NCBI GenBank assembly: GCA_032622095.1
Contig: CP136063.1
Coordinates: 272,793,426 to 272,857,425 of the forward strand
Length of the DNA: 64,000 bases
Direction of reading: 5' to 3'
From: Siphonodentalium dalli
Lineage: Eukaryota > Mollusca > Scaphopoda > Gadilida > Siphonodentaliidae
In this document: positions 22,150 to 35,802 of the stretch, piece by piece
Layout of the letters: the number at the start of each line of letters is the position of its first letter
How positions within the stretch are numbered: position 1 is the first letter of the stretch
The notes under the pieces: model-generated
The model's database searches: none
Told to the model about the DNA's origin: nothing
Seen by the model: only the letters and a program-made list of their open reading frames with translations
Position numbers and translations under genes: made by a program

Positions 22150-25100
22150 CCTGGTATGTTACAAATAAAGAACGCTCATTGTTAGTCTATTCCTGGTAAG
22201 TTACAAATAAAGAACGCTCATTGCTAGTCTATTCCTGGTATGTTACAAATAAAGAGCGTTCAATGTTAGTCTATTCATGGTATGTTACAAATAAAGAACG
22301 CTCATTGTTCGTCTATTCCTGGTATGTTACAAATAAAGAGGGTTCATCGTTAGTCTATTCCTGGTTTGTTACAAATAAAGAACGCTCATTGTTAGTCTAT
22401 TACTGGTATGTTACAAATAAAGAGCGTTCATCGTTAGTCTATTCCTGGTATGTTACAAATAAAGAACGCTCATCGTTTGTCTATTCCTGGTATGTTACAA
22501 ATAAAGAACACTCATTGTTAGTCTATTCCTGGTATGTTATAAATAAAGAGTGTTCATTGTTAGTCTATTCCTGATATATTACACATAAAGAACGCTCATT
22601 GTTAGTCTTACTCCTGGTATGTTACATATAAAGAACGCACATTGTTAGTCTTACTCCTGATATGTTACAAATAAAGAGCGTTCATTGCTAGTCTATTCCT
22701 GTTATGTTACAAATAAAGAGCGTTCATTGTTAGACTATTCCTGGTATGTTACAAATAAAGAGCGTTCATTGTTAGTCTTACTCCTGGTATGTTACAAATA
22801 AAGAAAGCTCATTGTTAGTCTATTCCTGGTATGTTATAAATAAAGAGCGTTCATTGTTAGTCTTACTCCTGGTATGTTACCAATAAAGAACGCTCATTAT
22901 TGGTATATTCCTGGTATGTTACAAATAAAGAGCGTTCGATGTTAGTCCTACTCATTGTATGTTAAAAATAAAGACCGTTCATTGTTAGTCTTATTCCTGG
23001 TATGTTACAAATAAAGAGCGTTCATTGTTCGTCTATTCATGGTATGTAACCAACAAAGAGCGTCCATTGTTAGTCTTATTCATGGTATGTTACAAATAAA
23101 GAGCGTTCACTGTTAGTCACCTCCTGGTAAATAACCAATAATGAGCGTTCATTGTTAGTCTATTCCTGGTATGTTACAATAAAGATCATTCATTGTTAGT
23201 CGTATTCCTGGTATGTTACAAATAAAGAGCATTCATTGTTAGTCTATTCCTGGTATGTTACAAATAAAGAGCGTTTATTGTTAGTCTATTCCTGGTATGT
23301 AGCCAACAAAGAACTTTCATTGTTAGTCTTATTCCTAGTATGTTACACATTAAGAGCGTTCATTGTTAGTCTATTCATTGTTTGTTACCAATAAAGACCG
23401 TTCATTGTTAGTCTTAGTCATGTTATGTTAGAAATAAAGATTGTCTCTTGTTAGTTTATTCATGGTATGTTACAAATAAAGATAGTTCATTGTTAGTCTT
23501 ATTCCTGGTATGTTACAAATCAAGAGCGTTCATTGTTAGTCTTACACATTGTATGTTAAAAATAAAGAGCGTTCATTGTTAGTCTATTCCTGGTTTTTTA
23601 TAAATAAATAACGCTCATTGTTATATAGTCTATTCTTGGTATGTTTCAAATAAAGAGCGTTCATTGTTAGTCTATTCCTGGTATGTTACAAATAAAGAGC
23701 ATTCATTGTTATTCTATTCCTGGTATGTTACAAATAACGAGCGTTCATTGCTAGTCTATTCCCGTTATGTTACAAATAAAGAGCGTTCATTGTTAGACTA
23801 TTACTGGTATGTTACACATAAAGAGCGTTCATTGTTTGTATTATTCCTGGTATGTTACAAATAAAGAACGCTCATTGTTAGTCTATTCCTGGTATGTTAC
23901 AAATAAAGAACGTTCATTTTTAGTCTATCCCTGGTATGTTACAATAAAGAGCGTCATTGTTAGTCTATTCCTGGTATGTTACAAATAAAGAGCGTTCATT
24001 GTTAGTCTATTCATGGTATGTTACAAATAAAGAACGTCCATTGTTATTCTTATTCATGGTATGTTACAAATAAAGAGCGTTCATTGTTAGTCTTATTCCT
24101 GGTATGATACACATAAAAAGCGTTCATTGTTAGTCTACTCATTGTATGTTACCAATAAAGACCGTTCATTGTTAGTCTTAGTCATGGTATGTTACAAATT
24201 AAGAGCGTTCATTGTTAGTATATTCATGGTATGTTACAAATAAAGATCGTTCATTGTTAGTCATATTCCTGGTATGTTACAAATAAAGAGCGTTCAATGT
24301 TAGTCTTACTCATTGTATGTTAAAAATAAAGACCGTTCATTGTTAGTCTTAGTCATGGTATGTTAGAAATAAAGAGCTTTCCTTGTTAGTATATTCATTG
24401 TATGTTACAAATAAAGATCGTTCATTGTTAGTCTTATTCCTGGTATGTTACACATAAAGAGCGTTCATTGTTAGTCTACTCATTGTATGTTACCAATAAA
24501 GACTGTTCAGTGTTAGTCTTAGTCATGGTATGTTACAAATAAAGAACGCTCATTGTTAGTCTTATTCCTGGTATGCTACAAATAACGAACTCTCATTGTT
24601 AGTCTTATTCCTGGTATGTTACTAATAAAGAGCGTTCATTGTTAGTCTAGTCCTTGTATGTTACAAATAAAGAACGCTCATTGATAGTCTTACTCCTGGT
24701 ATGTAACCAACAAAGAACGTCCATTGTTAGTCTTATTCATGGTATGTTACAAATAAAGAGCGTTCACTGTTAATATATTCCTGGTATATAACTAACAAAT
24801 AACGTCTATTGTTGGTATATTCCTGGTATGTTACAAATAAAGCGCGTTCATAGTTAGTCTTACTCATGGTATGGTACAAATAAAGAGCGTTCATTGCTAG
24901 TATTATTCCTGGTATGTAACCAGCAAAGAACGTCCATTGTTAGTCTTATTCGTTGTATGCTACAAATAAGGAGCGTTTATTGCTAGTCTTAATCCTGGTA
25001 TGTAACCAACAAAGAACGTCCATTGTTAGTCTTATTCATGGTATGTTAAAAATAAAGAGCGTTCATTGCTAGTCTTATTTCTGGTATGTAACCAACAAAG

Positions 25101-25474
25101 AACGTCATTTGTTAGTCTTATTCACTTATTCATTGTATGTTACAAATAAAGAGCGTTCATTGATAGTCTTATTCCTGCTATGTAACCAACAAAGAACGTC
25201 CACTGTTAGTCTTACTCCTGGTATGTTACAAATAAAGAGCGTTCATTGTTAGTCTTACTCCTGGTATGTTACAAATAAAGAGCGTTCATTGCTAGTCTTA
25301 TTCCTGGATTCTAACCAACAAAGAACGTCCATTGTTAGTCTTATTCATGGTATGTTACAAATAAAGAGAGTTCATTGCTAGTCTTATTCCTGGTATGTAA
25401 CCAACACAGAACGTCCATTGTTAGTCTTATTCATGGTATGTTACAAATAAAGAGCGTTCATTGCTAGTCTTATT
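22150..25474 (+). repeat. 3,325-bp HOR, copy 1 (first 16-kb unit)
   Basis: Offset 3,325 bp to the next copy (in-frame run 22221 to 25546, marker monomer 23113 to 26438). The copies differ at several bases, so this layer is older than the 6,864-bp duplication. It is clearly related to the 3.22 kb HORs at 7.5-14 kb but has its own indels. Start and end are approximate. The same pair recurs at 29.0-33.8, 38.3-43.1 and 45.2-50.0 kb. Confidence 0.8.
23113..23154 (+). repeat. Diagnostic divergent monomer (HOR phase marker)
   Basis: A strongly altered monomer with CACCTCCTGGTAAATAACC in place of the usual TATTCCTGGTATGTTAC. It occurs once per ~3.2-3.3 kb HOR, at about 895, 8778, 11999, 17139, 23113, 26438, 29977, 33302, 39276, 42601, 46140, 49465, 54609, 58776 and 63945. 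Its spacing reads out the HOR structure directly (3,221; 3,325; 3,539; 5,974; 4,167 and so on). Confidence 0.88.
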
Positions 25475-26910
25475 CCTGGTATGTTACAAATAAAGAACGC
25501 TCATTGTTAGTCTATTCCTGGTAAGTTACAAATAAAGAACGCTCATTGCTAGTCTATTCCTGGTATGTTACAAATAAAGAGCGTTCATTGTTAGTCTATT
25601 CCTGGTATGTTACAAATAAAGAACGCTCATTGTTCGTCTATTCCTGGTATGTTACAAATAAAGAGGGTTCATCGTTAGTCTATTCCTTGTTTGTTACAAA
25701 TAAAGAACGCTCATTGTTAGTCTATTACTGGTATGTTACAAATAAAGAGCGTTCATCGTTAGTCTATTCCTGGTATGTTACAAATAAAGAACGCTCATCG
25801 TTTGTCTATTCATGGTATGTTACAAATAAAGAACACTCATTGTTAGTCTATTCCTGGTATGTTATAAATAAAGAGTGTTCATTGTTAGTCTATTCCTGAT
25901 ATATTACACATAAAGAACGCTCATTGTTAGTCTTACTCCTGGTATGTTACATATAAAGAACGCACATTGTTAGTCTTACTCCTGATATGTTACAAATAAA
26001 GAGCGTTCATTGCTAGTCTATTCCTGTTATGTTACAAATAAAGAGCGTTCATTGTTAGACTATTCCTGGTATGTTACAAATAAAGAGCGTTCATTGTTAG
26101 TCTTACTCCTGGTATGTTACAAATAAAGAAAGCTCATTGTTAGTCTATTCCTGGTATGTTATAAATAAAGAGCGTTCATTGTTAGTCTTACTCCTGGTAT
26201 GTTACCAATAAAGAACGCTCATTATTGGTATATTCCTGGTATGTTACAAATAAAGAGCGTTCGATGTTAGTCCTACTCATTGTATGTTAAAAATAAAGAC
26301 CGTTCATTGTTAGTCTTATTACTGGTATGTTACAAATAAAGAGCGTTCATTGTTCGTCTATTCATGGTATGTAACCAACAAAGAGCGTCCATTGTTAGTC
26401 TTATTCATGGTATGTTACAAATAAAGAGCGTTCACTGTTAGTCACCTCCTGGTAAATAACCAATAATGAGCGTTCATTGTTAGTCTATTCCTGGTATGTT
26501 ACAATAAAGATCATTCATTGTTAGTCGTATTCCTGGTATGTTACAAATAAAGAGCATTCGTTGTTAGTCTATTCCTGGTATGTTACAAATAAAGAGCGTT
26601 TATTGTTAGTCTATTCCTGGTATGTAGCCAACAAAGAACTTTCATTGTTAGTCTTATTCCTAGTATGTTACACATTAAGAGCGTTCATTGTTAGTCTATT
26701 CATTGTTTGTTACCAATAAAGACCGTTCATTGTTAGTCTTAGTCATGTTATGTTAGAAATAAAGATTGTCTTTTGTTAGTATATTCATGGTATGTTACAA
26801 ATAAAGATAGTTCATTGTTAGTCTTATTCCTGGTATGTTACAAATCAAGAGCGTTCATTGTTAGTCTTACACATTGTATGTTAAAAATAAAGAGCGTTCA
26901 TTGTTAGTCT

Positions 26911-29900
26911 ATTCCTGCTATGTAACCAACAAAGAACGTCCACTGTTAGTCTTACTCCTGGTATGTTACAAATAAAGAGCGTTCATTGTTAGTCTTACTC
27001 CTGGTATGTTGCAAATAAAGAGCGTTCATTGCTAGTCTTATTCCTGGATTCTAACCAACAAAGAACGTCCATTGTTAGTCTTATTCATGGTATGTTACAA
27101 ATAAAGAGAGTTCATTGCTAGTCTTATTCCTGGTATGTAACCAACACAGAACGTCCATTGTTAGTCTTATTCATGGTATGTTACAAATAAAGAGCGTTCA
27201 TTGCTAGTCTTATTCCTGGTATGTTACAAATAAATAGCGTTCATTGTTAGTCTACTCCGGGTATGTTACAAATAAAGAACGCTCATTGTTAGTCTATTCC
27301 TGGTATGTTACAAATAAAGAACGCTCATTGTTAGTCTATTCCTGGCATGTTACAAATAAAGAGCGTTCATTGCTAGTCTTATTCCTGGTATATAACGAAC
27401 AAAGAGCGTTCATTGTTAGTCTTACTCCTGGTATGTTACGAATAAATAGCGTTCATTGTTAGTCTATTCCTGGTATGTTACAAATAAAGTGCGTTCATTG
27501 CTAGTCTTATTCCTGGTAGTCTTATTCCTGGTATGTTACAAATAAAGAACGCTCATTGTTAGTCTATTCCTGGTATGTTACAAATAAAGAACGTCCATTG
27601 TTAGTCTTAATCCTGGTATGTTACAAATAAAGAACGTTCATTGCTAGTCTTATTCCTGGTATGTTACAAATAAGGAACGTCCATTGTTAGTATATTCCTG
27701 GTATGTTACAAATAAAGAGCATTCATTGTTAGTCTTACTCCTGGTATGTTACAAATAAAGAGCGCTCATTGTTAGTCTTATTCCTGGTATGTTACAAATA
27801 AAGAGCGTTCATTGTTAGTCTTATTCCTGGTATGTTACAAATAAAGAGCGTTCATTGTTAGTTTATTCCTGGTATGTTACAAATAAGGAACGCCCATTGT
27901 TAGTCTTATTCCTGGTGTGTTACAAATAAAGAGCGTTCATTGTTAGTCTTATTCCTGGTATGTTACAAATAAAGAGCGTTCATTGTTAGTTTATTCCTGG
28001 TATGTTACAAATAAGGAACGCCCATTGTTAGTCTTATTCCTGGTATGTTACAAATAGAGAGCGTTCATTGTTAGTCTAATCTGCAAGGCCAGTGTCTAGT
28101 TGAAACATTCAAAAACATATATTCTTGAACTTTATTAACGCATGCCAAACTACTAGTGTTAGCGCTGCCACTTGACAAATTTGCTGATGGCAAAAATAAT
28201 TCAAATTTGGCAAAAACAAAATTCCCGGTGAAATTAAGCCTCTGCGTGGTCTTTCCTCCACCCGTAAAATTGACAACGTCGTGTGTGTCCTTGCGGCTGG
28301 AACGACGATAAACCCTAACAAACAAACAAACAAACATAGCAAATCCTCTTGTGATGCGCCCTTCTGATAAGGCAACCCTTCTATCGTGTTATTGTTTGAT
28401 TATTGGTGTATTATGTGGTGATAAACTAGAGATGCGAATATAATTATTAACTACTCATGGAATGTTACAAATAAAGAGCGTTCATTGCTAGTATTATTCC
28501 TGGTATGTAACCAACAAAGAACGTCCATTGTTAGTCTTATGCATTGTATGCTACAAGTAAGGAACTTTCATTGCTAGTCTTAATCCTGGTATGGAACCAA
28601 CAAAGAACGTCCATTGTTAGTCTTATTCATTGTATGTTACAAATAAAGAGCGTTCCTTGCTAGTCTTATTCCTGGTATGTAATCAACAAAGAATGTCCAC
28701 TGCTAGTCTTACTCCTGGTAGGCTACAAATAAAAAGCGTTCATTGTTATTCTTACTCCTGGTATGTTACAAATAAAGAGCGTCCATTGCTAGTCTTATTC
28801 CTGGAATGTAACCAACAAAGAACGTCCATTGTTAGTCTTATTCATGGTATGTTACAAATAAAGAGCGTTCATTGCTAGTCTTATTCCTGGTATGTAACCA
28901 ACAAAGAACGTCCATTGTTAGTCTTATTCATGGTATGTTACACATAAAGAGCGTTCATTGCTAGTCTTATTCCTGGTATGTTACAAATAAAGAGCGTTCA
29001 TTGTTAGTCTATTCCTGGTATGTTACAAATAAAGAACGCTCATTGTTAGTCTATTCCTGGTAAGTTACAAATAAAGAACGCTCATTGCTAGTCTATTCCT
29101 GGTATGTTACAAATAAAGAGCGTTCAATGTTAGTCTATTCATGGTATGTTACAAATAAAGAACGCTCATTGTTCGTCTATTCCTGGTATGTTACAAATAA
29201 AGAGGGTTCATCGTTAGTCTATTCCTGGTTTGTTACAAATAAAGAACGCTCATTGTTAGTCTATTACTGGTATGTTACAAATAAAGAGCGTTCATCGTTA
29301 GTCTATTCCTGGTATGTTACAAATAAAGAACGCTCATCGTTTGTCTATTCCTGGTATGTTACAAATAAAGAACACTCATTGTTAGTCTATTCCTGGTATG
29401 TTATAAATAAAGAGTGTTCATTGTTAGTCTATTCCTGATATATTACACATAAAGAACGCTCATTGTTAGTCTTACTCCTGGTATGTTACATATAAAGAAC
29501 GCACATTGTTAGTCTTACTCCTGATATGTTACAAATAAAGAGCGTTCATTGCTAGTCTATTCCTGTTATGTTACAAATAAAGAGCGTTCATTGTTAGACT
29601 ATTCCTGGTATGTTACAAATAAAGAGCGTTCATTGTTAGTCTTACTCCTGGTATGTTACAAATAAAGAAAGCTCATTGTTAGTCTATTCCTGGTATGTTA
29701 TAAATAAAGAGCGTTCATTGTTAGTCTTACTCCTGGTATGTTACCAATAAAGAACGCTCATTATTGGTATATTCCTGGTATGTTACAAATAAAGAGCGTT
29801 CGATGTTAGTCCTACTCATTGTATGTTAAAAATAAAGACCGTTCATTGTTAGTCTTATTCCTGGTATGTTACAAATAAAGAGCGTTCATTGTTCGTCTAT

Positions 29901-32900
29901 TCATGGTATGTAACCAACAAAGAGCGTCCATTGTTAGTCTTATTCATGGTATGTTACAAATAAAGAGCGTTCACTGTTAGTCACCTCCTGGTAAATAACC
30001 AATAATGAGCGTTCATTGTTAGTCTATTCCTGGTATGTTACAATAAAGATCATTCATTGTTAGTCGTATTCCTGGTATGTTACAAATAAAGAGCATTCAT
30101 TGTTAGTCTATTCCTGGTATGTTACAAATAAAGAGCGTTTATTGTTAGTCTATTCCTGGTATGTAGCCAACAAAGAACTTTCATTGTTAGTCTTATTCCT
30201 AGTATGTTACACATTAAGAGCGTTCATTGTTAGTCTATTCATTGTTTGTTACCAATAAAGACCGTTCATTGTTAGTCTTAGTCATGTTATGTTAGAAATA
30301 AAGATTGTCTCTTGTTAGTTTATTCATGGTATGTTACAAATAAAGATAGTTCATTGTTAGTCTTATTCCTGGTATGTTACAAATCAAGAGCGTTCATTGT
30401 TAGTCTTACACATTGTATGTTAAAAATAAAGAGCGTTCATTGTTAGTCTATTCCTGGTTTTTTATAAATAAATAACGCTCATTGTTATATAGTCTATTCT
30501 TGGTATGTTTCAAATAAAGAGCGTTCATTGTTAGTCTATTCCTGGTATGTTACAAATAAAGAGCATTCATTGTTATTCTATTCCTGGTATGTTACAAATA
30601 ACGAGCGTTCATTGCTAGTCTATTCCCGTTATGTTACAAATAAAGAGCGTTCATTGTTAGACTATTACTGGTATGTTACACATAAAGAGCGTTCATTGTT
30701 TGTATTATTCCTGGTATGTTACAAATAAAGAACGCTCATTGTTAGTCTATTCCTGGTATGTTACAAATAAAGAACGTTCATTTTTAGTCTATCCCTGGTA
30801 TGTTACAATAAAGAGCGTCATTGTTAGTCTATTCCTGGTATGTTACAAATAAAGAGCGTTCATTGTTAGTCTATTCATGGTATGTTACAAATAAAGAACG
30901 TCCATTGTTATTCTTATTCATGGTATGTTACAAATAAAGAGCGTTCATTGTTAGTCTTATTCCTGGTATGATACACATAAAAAGCGTTCATTGTTAGTCT
31001 ACTCATTGTATGTTACCAATAAAGACCGTTCATTGTTAGTCTTAGTCATGGTATGTTACAAATTAAGAGCGTTCATTGTTAGTATATTCATGGTATGTTA
31101 CAAATAAAGATCGTTCATTGTTAGTCATATTCCTGGTATGTTACAAATAAAGAGCGTTCAATGTTAGTCTTACTCATTGTATGTTAAAAATAAAGACCGT
31201 TCATTGTTAGTCTTAGTCATGGTATGTTAGAAATAAAGAGCTTTCCTTGTTAGTATATTCATTGTATGTTACAAATAAAGATCGTTCATTGTTAGTCTTA
31301 TTCCTGGTATGTTACACATAAAGAGCGTTCATTGTTAGTCTACTCATTGTATGTTACCAATAAAGACTGTTCAGTGTTAGTCTTAGTCATGGTATGTTAC
31401 AAATAAAGAACGCTCATTGTTAGTCTTATTCCTGGTATGCTACAAATAACGAACTCTCATTGTTAGTCTTATTCCTGGTATGTTACTAATAAAGAGCGTT
31501 CATTGTTAGTCTAGTCCTTGTATGTTACAAATAAAGAACGCTCATTGATAGTCTTACTCCTGGTATGTAACCAACAAAGAACGTCCATTGTTAGTCTTAT
31601 TCATGGTATGTTACAAATAAAGAGCGTTCACTGTTAATATATTCCTGGTATATAACTAACAAATAACGTCTATTGTTGGTATATTCCTGGTATGTTACAA
31701 ATAAAGCGCGTTCATAGTTAGTCTTACTCATGGTATGGTACAAATAAAGAGCGTTCATTGCTAGTATTATTCCTGGTATGTAACCAGCAAAGAACGTCCA
31801 TTGTTAGTCTTATTCGTTGTATGCTACAAATAAGGAGCGTTTATTGCTAGTCTTAATCCTGGTATGTAACCAACAAAGAACGTCCATTGTTAGTCTTATT
31901 CATGGTATGTTAAAAATAAAGAGCGTTCATTGCTAGTCTTATTTCTGGTATGTAACCAACAAAGAACGTCATTTGTTAGTCTTATTCACTTATTCATTGT
32001 ATGTTACAAATAAAGAGCGTTCATTGATAGTCTTATTCCTGCTATGTAACCAACAAAGAACGTCCACTGTTAGTCTTACTCCTGGTATGTTACAAATAAA
32101 GAGCGTTCATTGTTAGTCTTACTCCTGGTATGTTACAAATAAAGAGCGTTCATTGCTAGTCTTATTCCTGGATTCTAACCAACAAAGAACGTCCATTGTT
32201 AGTCTTATTCATGGTATGTTACAAATAAAGAGAGTTCATTGCTAGTCTTATTCCTGGTATGTAACCAACACAGAACGTCCATTGTTAGTCTTATTCATGG
32301 TATGTTACAAATAAAGAGCGTTCATTGCTAGTCTTATTCCTGGTATGTTACAAATAAAGAACGCTCATTGTTAGTCTATTCCTGGTAAGTTACAAATAAA
32401 GAACGCTCATTGCTAGTCTATTCCTGGTATGTTACAAATAAAGAGCGTTCATTGTTAGTCTATTCCTGGTATGTTACAAATAAAGAACGCTCATTGTTCG
32501 TCTATTCCTGGTATGTTACAAATAAAGAGGGTTCATCGTTAGTCTATTCCTTGTTTGTTACAAATAAAGAACGCTCATTGTTAGTCTATTACTGGTATGT
32601 TACAAATAAAGAGCGTTCATCGTTAGTCTATTCCTGGTATGTTACAAATAAAGAACGCTCATCGTTTGTCTATTCATGGTATGTTACAAATAAAGAACAC
32701 TCATTGTTAGTCTATTCCTGGTATGTTATAAATAAAGAGTGTTCATTGTTAGTCTATTCCTGATATATTACACATAAAGAACGCTCATTGTTAGTCTTAC
32801 TCCTGGTATGTTACATATAAAGAACGCACATTGTTAGTCTTACTACTGATATGTTACAAATAAAGAGCGTTCATTGCTAGTCTATTCCTGTTATGTTACA

Positions 32901-33774
32901 AATAAAGAGCGTTCATTGTTAGACTATTCCTGGTATGTTACAAATAAAGAGCGTTCATTGTTAGTCTTACTCCTGGTATGTTACAAATAAAGAAAGCTCA
33001 TTGTTAGTCTATTCCTGGTATGTTATAAATAAAGAGCGTTCATTGTTAGTCTTACTCCTGGTATGTTACCAATAAAGAACGCTCATTATTGGTATATTCC
33101 TGGTATGTTACAAATAAAGAGCGTTCGATGTTAGTCCTACTCATTGTATGTTAAAAATAAAGACCGTTCATTGTTAGTCTTATTACTGGTATGTTACAAA
33201 TAAAGAGCGTTCATTGTTCGTCTATTCATGGTATGTAACCAACAAAGAGCGTCCATTGTTAGTCTTATTCATGGTATGTTACAAATAAAGAGCGTTCACT
33301 GTTAGTCACCTCCTGGTAAATAACCAATAATGAGCGTTCATTGTTAGTCTATTCCTGGTATGTTACAATAAAGATCATTCATTGTTAGTCGTATTCCTGG
33401 TATGTTACAAATAAAGAGCATTCGTTGTTAGTCTATTCCTGGTATGTTACAAATAAAGAGCGTTTATTGTTAGTCTATTCCTGGTATGTAGCCAACAAAG
33501 AACTTTCATTGTTAGTCTTATTCCTAGTATGTTACACATTAAGAGCGTTCATTGTTAGTCTATTCATTGTTTGTTACCAATAAAGACCGTTCATTGTTAG
33601 TCTTAGTCATGTTATGTTAGAAATAAAGATTGTCTTTTGTTAGTATATTCATGGTATGTTACAAATAAAGATAGTTCATTGTTAGTCTTATTCCTGGTAT
33701 GTTACAAATCAAGAGCGTTCATTGTTAGTCTTACACATTGTATGTTAAAAATAAAGAGCGTTCATTGTTAGTCT
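26911..33774 (+). repeat. 6,864-bp tandem unit, copy 2 (in first 16-kb unit)
   Basis: Second copy, with R spacer 28078 and marker monomers 29977 and 33302. It ends where the sequence continues as GGTTTTTTATAAATAAAT, the arrangement of the next HOR, rather than turning back to CTGCTATG. Its distinguishing base is 32845 A. It has no L spacer, because L lies just outside the duplicated segment at 19545. Confidence 0.88.
28078..28450. repeat. R spacer copy 4 (373 bp)
   Basis: Exactly 6,864 bp right of copy 3; no difference from it noticed. It is the R spacer of the second 6,864-bp unit, and so is preceded by satellite for more than 6 kb with no L spacer in its own unit. Confidence 0.9.
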
Positions 33775-35707
33775 ATTCCTGGTTTTTTATAAATAAATAA
33801 CGCTCATTGTTATATAGTCTATTCTTGGTATGTTTCAAATAAAGAGCGTTCATTGTTAGTATATTCCTGGTATGTTACAAATAAAGAGCATTCATTGTTA
33901 TTCTATTCCTGGTATGTTACAAATAACGAGCGTTCATTGCTAGTCTATTCCCGTTATGTTACAAATAAAGAGCGTTCATTGTTAGGCTATTACTGGTATG
34001 TTACACATAAAGAGCGTTCATTGTTTGTATTATTCCTGGTATGTTACAAATAAAGAACGCTCATTGTTAGTCTATTCCTGGTATGTTACAAATAAAGAAC
34101 GTTCATTTTTAGTCTATCCCTGGTATGTTACAATAAAGATCGTCATTGTTAGTCTATTCCTGGTATGTTACAAATAAAGAGCGTTCATTGTTAGTCTATT
34201 CATGGTATGTTACAAATAAAGAACGTCCATTGTTATTCTTATTCATGGTATGTTACAAATAAAGAGCGTTCATTGTTAGTCTTATTCCTGGTATGATACA
34301 CATAAAAAGCGTTCATTGTTAGTCTACTCATTGTATGTTACCAATAAAGACCGTTCAGTGTTAGTTTTAGTCATGGTATGTTACAAATTAAGAGCGTTCA
34401 TTGTTAGTATATTCATGGTATGTTACAAATAAAGATCGTTCATTGTTAGTCATATTCCTGGTATGTTACAAATAAAGAGCGTTCAATGTTAGTCTTACTC
34501 ATTGTATGTTAAAAATAAAGACCGTTCATTGTTAGTCTTAGTCATGGTATGTTAGAAATAAAGAGCTTTCCTTGTTGGTATATTCATTGTATGTTACAAA
34601 TAAAGATCGTTCATTGTTAGTCTTATTCCTGGTATGTTACACATAAAGAGCGTTCATTGTTAGTCTACTCATTGTATGTTACCAATAAAGACTGTTCAGT
34701 GTTAGTCTTAGTCATGGTATGTTACAAATAAAGAACGCTCATTGTTAGTCTTATTCCTGGTATGATACAAATAACGAACTCTCATTGTTAGTCTTATTCC
34801 TGGTATGTTACTAATAAAGAGCGTTCACTGTTAGTCTAGTCCTTGTATGTTACAAATAAAGAACGCTCATTGATAGTCTTACTCCTGGTATGTAACCAAC
34901 AAAGAACGTCCATTGTTAGTCTTATTCATGGTATGTTACAAATAAAGAGCGTTCACTGTTAATATATTCCTGGTATATAACTAACAAAGAACGTCTATTG
35001 TTGGTATATTCCTGGTATGTTACAAATAAAGCGCGTTCATAGTTAGTCTTACTCGTGGTATGGTACAAATAAAGAGCGTTCATTGCTAGTCTTATTTCTG
35101 GTATGTAACCAACAAAGAACGTCATTTGTTAGTCTTATTCACTTATTCATTGTATGTTACAAATAAAGAGCGTTCATTGATAGTCTTATTCCTGCTATGT
35201 AACCAACAAAGAACGTCCACTGCTAGTCTTACTCCTGGTATGTTACAAATAAAGAGCGTTCATTGTTAGTCTTACTCCTGGTATGTTACAAATAAAGAGC
35301 GTTCATTGCTAGTCTTATTCCTGGATTCTAACCAACAAAGAACGTCCATTGTTAGTCTTATTCATGGTATGTTACAAATAAAGAGAGTTCATTGCTAGTC
35401 TTATTCCTGGTATGTAACCAACACAGAACGTCCATTGTTAGTCTTATTCATGGTATGTTACAAATAAAGAGCGTTCATTGCTAGTCTTATTCCTGGTATG
35501 TTACAAATAAATAGCGTTCATTGTTAGTCTATTCCTGGTATGTTACAAATAAAGAACGCTCATTGTTAGTCTATTCCTGGTATGTTACAAATAAAGAACG
35601 CTCATTGTTAGTCTATTCCTGGTATGTTACAAATAAAGAGCGTTCATTGTTAGTCTATGCCTGGTATGTTACAAATAAAGAACGCTCATTGTTAGTCTAT
35701 TCCTGGT
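28451..35707 (+). repeat. Satellite array block 5
   Basis: Satellite from R copy 4 to L copy 2. It contains the second 3,325-bp HOR pair (29085 and 32410 runs), the right end of the 6,864-bp unit, the junction of the two 16,163-bp units (33862-33986) and then the same sequence as 17.8-19.54 kb. No gene is seen. Confidence 0.95.
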
Positions 35708-35802
35708 CACTATAGTCTATTACTAATGCAAAACCTCCATATCTTTCTGATAATAGCTTTAACGATATAACATTCAGCATGCATAATTGTTACCATCATA
35801 TA
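35708..35802. repeat. L spacer, short form, copy 2 (95 bp)
   Basis: Exactly 16,163 bp right of the first short L and the same by eye, including the abrupt joint to satellite after CATCATATA. Confidence 0.9.

Larger units (their letters stand above)
20047..26910 (+). repeat. 6,864-bp tandem unit, copy 1 (in first 16-kb unit)
   Basis: Matches 26911-33774 at a constant offset of 6,864 bp. The junction at about 26911 lies inside the sequence ATTCCTG common to all monomers: left of it the sequence follows the end of a 3.3 kb HOR, right of it the CTGCTATGTAACC monomer seen at 20053. This is a signature of unequal exchange in monomer register. The only difference found is 25981 C against 32845 A. 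Contents: dimer region, R spacer 21214, two 3,325-bp-type HORs. Confidence 0.88.
21587..28077 (+). repeat. Satellite array block 4
   Basis: Satellite between two R spacers. It holds a 3,325-bp HOR from about 22.15 to 25.47 kb and a partial second copy to 26.91 kb. Then, across the 6,864-bp junction, comes the pre-R arrangement again. In the second HOR copy the variants TATTCCTTGTTTG, TATTACTGG (near 26326) and GAGCATTCGTTG distinguish it from the first. No gene is seen. Confidence 0.95.
17760..33922 (+). repeat. 16,163-bp higher-order unit, copy 1
   Basis: Every landmark here recurs 16,163 bp to the right: L spacer 19545 to 35708, R spacers 21214 to 37377 and 28078 to 44241, marker monomers 23113 to 39276, 26438 to 42601 and 29977 to 46140. 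The start lies between 17699 (17698 is C, its partner 33861 is A) and 17823 (G in both). I found no difference inside at the positions I compared. Ends given are mid-interval estimates, plus or minus about 60 bp. Confidence 0.85.

Noticed and set aside
20047-33774. Dismissing the 6,864-bp pair as a pure assembly echo
   Set aside because: A fixed difference (25981 against 32845) and a hybrid monomer at the junction argue for two real copies. The question stays open for the 16,163-bp pair, where no difference was found.
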